From Elstera litoralis (GTDB lineage: Bacteria > Pseudomonadota > Alphaproteobacteria > Elsterales > Elsteraceae): a DNA stretch of 10,599 nucleotides. The stretch covers positions 1 to 10,599 of the forward strand of contig NZ_LAJY01000054.1 of NCBI RefSeq assembly GCF_000963705.1, written 5' to 3'. The notes below the pieces were generated by a model. The model did not search any database. It was not told the DNA's origin and was given only the letters and a program-made list of their open reading frames with translations. A program made the position numbers and the translations under genes. Positions within the stretch are counted from its first letter, which is position 1, and each line of letters begins with the position of its first letter. Positions 8,023-10,599 of this stretch are shown here, piece after piece.

Positions 8023-9907
8023 ATCGGGCTACAGGTTGCGGGCGGGCGAGACGGCCCAAGCCCATCACGAGCGCCGGAACTCCCAGAAGGAGGAGCGCAA
8101 GCGGGTTATTGGCTGATGCCACTAAGGCACCGAGACTGACGCCAATCAACCCCCCCGCCATATCGATCAGCAGCAATCCGGCGACGGGCCGGACGGGCCG
8201 CGCCATTCCCCAACCGATGCCGAAGAGCAACAGAGCCGCCGCGCAGATCAGAACATCCGGCAGCAGAACAAAAACCGCCAGCGCCAAGGTTGCCAGCAGC
8301 AGCCCCGCGCCCAAGCGACGCCCCGAGTTCGGCAGAACCGAGGCCGAGATCAAGAGCCCGAGGCCGAAGGCCACGAAATGCGGGACGCTCGCCAAAAGGG
8401 TTCCGCTCGACAGCCCGAGAACTGGCAAAGCTTGAAAGAGCAGCGCCCCGGCGATCACCGCCAAGGTTGCCGGTCCCCAGAGGCTGGGGAGCGTGCTGAT
8501 TTCGTCCGATGCGGGTGCCTCGGCGACGAGGGCGGTCGTGCGCAGGCTGTTCCAGCCATAGACCGCGCACAGGCTTGCAGCGACGGCGATCAGCCAGAGG
8601 GCGGGATTGGTGCCCAACCCTTCGCCCAAAACAGCCCCGATGACAGGACCGACGGCCTGAAAACCGAGCCCCGCCACGAGAATAATGTTCTTATCGGCTT
8701 GAATATCGGTGCGGTAGCGCACGGTCAGCATCCGCCACGCGATGCCGATGGCGATGCCGCCGATCAAGCGACTCGCCCAGAACACGACCGCACTGTGCGT
8801 CGCCGCCGTCGCAACCAGGCTCAGCGCGAACAACAAAACGCTGACGAGAAAGACCAGGGCGGCCCGCTGCGGGCGAACCAAGGGGGCGACGACGGTGCCG
8901 AGCCCAATCCCAACCAGCGCGAGCCCCAACGGAACCGCCGCCAACAGCGAAGGCTCCAGCCCTCCCAGAACGCGGTCGCTGCCGACGAAGGGAACCAGCG
9001 GGCGCACGGCTTCGCTGACGATCGTTAGCATCAGCATGACCCAGCGCCCATCGGGACGGACGATGCTTGGCGTCGCCAAGCTGCGATGATCGGTCGCGAG
9101 CGTGGGGAAGCGGGTTTTGGCATCCTCCAGCATGTGCGACAAGCGGTCGGCGGAGGCGGCGTCGAGATCGAGCCCGCGAATGGCGTTGGCCGAGGCGGCA
9201 AACCGCTCGAAGCGATCGGCGACAGTGCGGAGGTTGGTATTGAGCCGCCGAATGGCCCTCCCCATCGTTCCAGGGACGTTCGCCGCAAGCACAGTGCTGA
9301 AATCACCCTCCAGAACATGCTGCAACGCTGTGCCTAACTGATGGGAGGGCGCATCAATGGCGCGGGCCAAAATAAGGCGGACAACCTCGAAAATCAAAAG
9401 CAGGCTTGCTACGATGATCCCCAAGGTTGCCGCGAGATAAAGCCAGAGCCGATCAACGGTGAAGCTTAAATCACTCCCGACGCGCAAGGTGCCGACCTTG
9501 CTGCCGTTCACCTGAATGGGCAGCGTGCTGATAACCGGGTGCGTCAGCGGCGAAAATCCGCCCTGGCCGTCGGCCGGAAGCCGGGTACCTGCCGAAAACA
9601 GCAGCTTGCCGGCGGGGTCGATCACTTCCATCCCGCTCAGGCTGGGGTTATCGTCCAGCACTTCCCCCAGCATATCTGTCACCCCCGCCAGCTTGTGCAG
9701 CGGGATGCCGGCGGTAACGGCACTGCTAAACTGCTTGATGAGGGAGCGCCCGACAGCGGTGCTGTTCTTCTGCATTTCCGCCACGAGCAACGGCGTAACC
9801 GTGCGATTGGCCGCCCAAAGCAGCGCCCCCGTTGCAATCAGCAACAAGAGCCCGCTGAGCAGCGTGAGGCGCAGCGAAAAGGGCTGTTTGTCCATAGAAC
9901 GGCTCAC
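8021..9907 (-). CDS. Sensor-HAMP-MFS fusion membrane protein
   Basis: A 628-residue protein that joins a one-component sensor input to a transporter-like output. Order: short cytoplasmic N-terminus; TM at about 13-33; periplasmic sensor at about 35-153 with GIPLHKLAGV (68-77) and MEVIDPAGKLLFSAG (93-107), a Cache-like pattern; TM at 154-180; HAMP-like segment at about 181-235 (LQHVLEGDFS, then PGTMGRAIRRLN); linker to about 285; then twelve hydrophobic helices at about 286-620, split 6+6 by a polar loop at 455-476, as in the major facilitator superfamily. The MFS loop 2-3 motif is degenerate (APLVRPQRAA); the C-half counterpart keeps GRRLG (529-533). Start is GTG at 9905-9907, giving a GTGA overlap with the upstream stop; an ATG four codons later (9893-9895) is an alternative. 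No kinase, cyclase or methyl-accepting domain is present. Whether the MFS part transports, senses a ligand, or regulates the cyclase encoded next cannot be told from sequence. Confidence 0.85.
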   Translation of the reverse strand: MSRSMDKQPFSLRLTLLSGLLLLIATGALLWAANRTVTPLLVAEMQKNSTAVGRSLIKQFSSAVTAGIPLHKLAGVTDMLGEVLDDNPSLSGMEVIDPAGKLLFSAGTRLPADGQGGFSPLTHPVISTLPIQVNGSKVGTLRVGSDLSFTVDRLWLYLAATLGIIVASLLLIFEVVRLILARAIDAPSHQLGTALQHVLEGDFSTVLAANVPGTMGRAIRRLNTNLRTVADRFERFAASANAIRGLDLDAASADRLSHMLEDAKTRFPTLATDHRSLATPSIVRPDGRWVMLMLTIVSEAVRPLVPFVGSDRVLGGLEPSLLAAVPLGLALVGIGLGTVVAPLVRPQRAALVFLVSVLLFALSLVATAATHSAVVFWASRLIGGIAIGIAWRMLTVRYRTDIQADKNIILVAGLGFQAVGPVIGAVLGEGLGTNPALWLIAVAASLCAVYGWNSLRTTALVAEAPASDEISTLPSLWGPATLAVIAGALLFQALPVLGLSSGTLLASVPHFVAFGLGLLISASVLPNSGRRLGAGLLLATLALAVFVLLPDVLICAAALLLFGIGWGMARPVRPVAGLLLIDMAGGLIGVSLGALVASANNPLALLLLGVPALVMGLGRLARPQPVAR

Positions 9908-10599
9908 AGTTCGTCATCCAATCGCTGAAGATCTTTAGCGCGGGAGTCCAGATAAGCGGCGGCACTCTCGATCTTTTCTTGTGCGGCGACCGCCAGATGG
10001 GTCAGGGGATCGCCATTGAGCGCGGGTGGGGCCTCGCCGCTGAAAATCGCCAAAAGCGCGCGCGGCCGCGCAGCCGACGCAGCGGTAAAGCCCATCGTGC
10101 TCACCAACAGAACCAAGGCGAGAACGGCAAAGATGCCAATCCCCCACAGGGTCAAGCTTTCGGTGAAGGCATCGATGCGTTGATCGAAATAGGTCTTGGC
10201 ATATTGAAGCGCGACATAGCCGACCGTTTTTTCGAAGTCGTTCACGATCGGCACGCCAATGACGATGGCGTCGCGCTCAATAACCGTCCAGCGTTGGCCG
10301 CCCATGACCTGAATGGCTTGGGACCAGTCGGCCGGGGCCTCTTCCCCAACGGTGCCGCGATCGGTACTGAACAGGCTTCGCCCGCTATCATCCAGTACTT
10401 CAATCGCCAGAATTTGATCGTCGTCCGCCTTTTCGCGTTCGATCAATTCTTGGCTCACCCGAAGTTCCGCTAAGGGGAAGCCGAGACCGATATTCAATTC
10501 CAAGGCTGTTTTTAAGCTTTGGGATACAAACAGAAAGCGCGTTTCTGCCAGCCTGTCGTATGTTTTATCCACCAAGCTGCGATTGATTTGCAGAACGAG
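9904..10599 (-). CDS. Membrane sensor protein without output domain, 5' partial
   Basis: The frame is open at the window edge, so the true start and the first membrane helix lie outside; 231 residues are visible. A TTG at 10573-10575 is in frame but is not a credible start, because the preceding codons read on as protein. Seen: a periplasmic segment beginning with a helix (LVDKTYDRLAETRF), GFPLAELR, then ILAIEVLDDSGRSLFSTDRG, a Cache-like strand-turn-strand pattern, and further strands (WTVIERDAIVIGVPI); one membrane helix at about 10081-10155; and a cytoplasmic tail of only about 58 residues that vaguely resembles a HAMP half (DPLTHLAVAAQEKI) and ends in a charged helix. No enzymatic or DNA-binding domain follows. 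It overlaps the next gene by 4 nt (GTGA) and is probably the upstream member of the sensor operon. Likely role, inferred: a sensory partner for the HAMP-MFS protein or the cyclase. It may be longer than it seems if domains precede the visible part. Confidence 0.8.
   Translation of the reverse strand, partial: LVLQINRSLVDKTYDRLAETRFLFVSQSLKTALELNIGLGFPLAELRVSQELIEREKADDDQILAIEVLDDSGRSLFSTDRGTVGEEAPADWSQAIQVMGGQRWTVIERDAIVIGVPIVNDFEKTVGYVALQYAKTYFDQRIDAFTESLTLWGIGIFAVLALVLLVSTMGFTAASAARPRALLAIFSGEAPPALNGDPLTHLAVAAQEKIESAAAYLDSRAKDLQRLDDEL

Overview
The window reads as a chromosomal stretch of a GC-rich (about 60% or more) Gram-negative bacterium. The pump, cyclase and sensor styles fit an alphaproteobacterium, possibly of the Rhodospirillales; that placement rests on protein style and base composition only, with no rRNA or other marker in view. 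There is no rRNA, tRNA, CRISPR array, insertion sequence or phage gene. Coding density is very high and genes are packed with 3-57 nt gaps or short overlaps.

Left part, plus strand (1-3323): the 3' five-sixths of an RND-superfamily inner-membrane efflux permease (1-2626), broken into two reading frames by one extra base, most simply in an A6 run at 1621-1626. It is followed 37 nt later by a FrnE/DsbA-family thioredoxin-fold protein with a CPWC motif (2664-3323). The two probably share a transcript, although their functions need not be linked.

Middle part, minus strand (3327-5764): an integral-membrane GT-C/ArnT-like putative glycosyltransferase (4292-5764) and a patatin-like phospholipase (3327-4292). 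They overlap by one base as TGATG, which suggests translational coupling. The patatin and frnE-like genes converge with only 3 nt between their stop codons.

Right part, minus strand (5822-10599): a run of three membrane signalling genes read right to left. The first is a sensor protein with a periplasmic Cache-like domain, one visible membrane helix and only a short cytoplasmic tail (9904-10599, N-terminus outside the window). The second has a periplasmic sensor, a HAMP-like segment and then a complete 12-helix MFS-like domain (8021-9907). The third has a periplasmic sensor, HAMP, a charged coiled-coil linker, a class III adenylate cyclase and a TPR-like tail (5822-8005). Overlap of 4 nt (GTGA) between the first two and a 15-nt gap before the third make this a tight operon. 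The sensor regions of the first two proteins look related. The natural hypothesis is a multi-input membrane module that ends in cAMP production, with the MFS-like domain acting as an additional ligand sensor or as a transporter gated by the sensor. The sensor-HAMP-MFS fusion and its fixed company with a cyclase are the most unusual things here.
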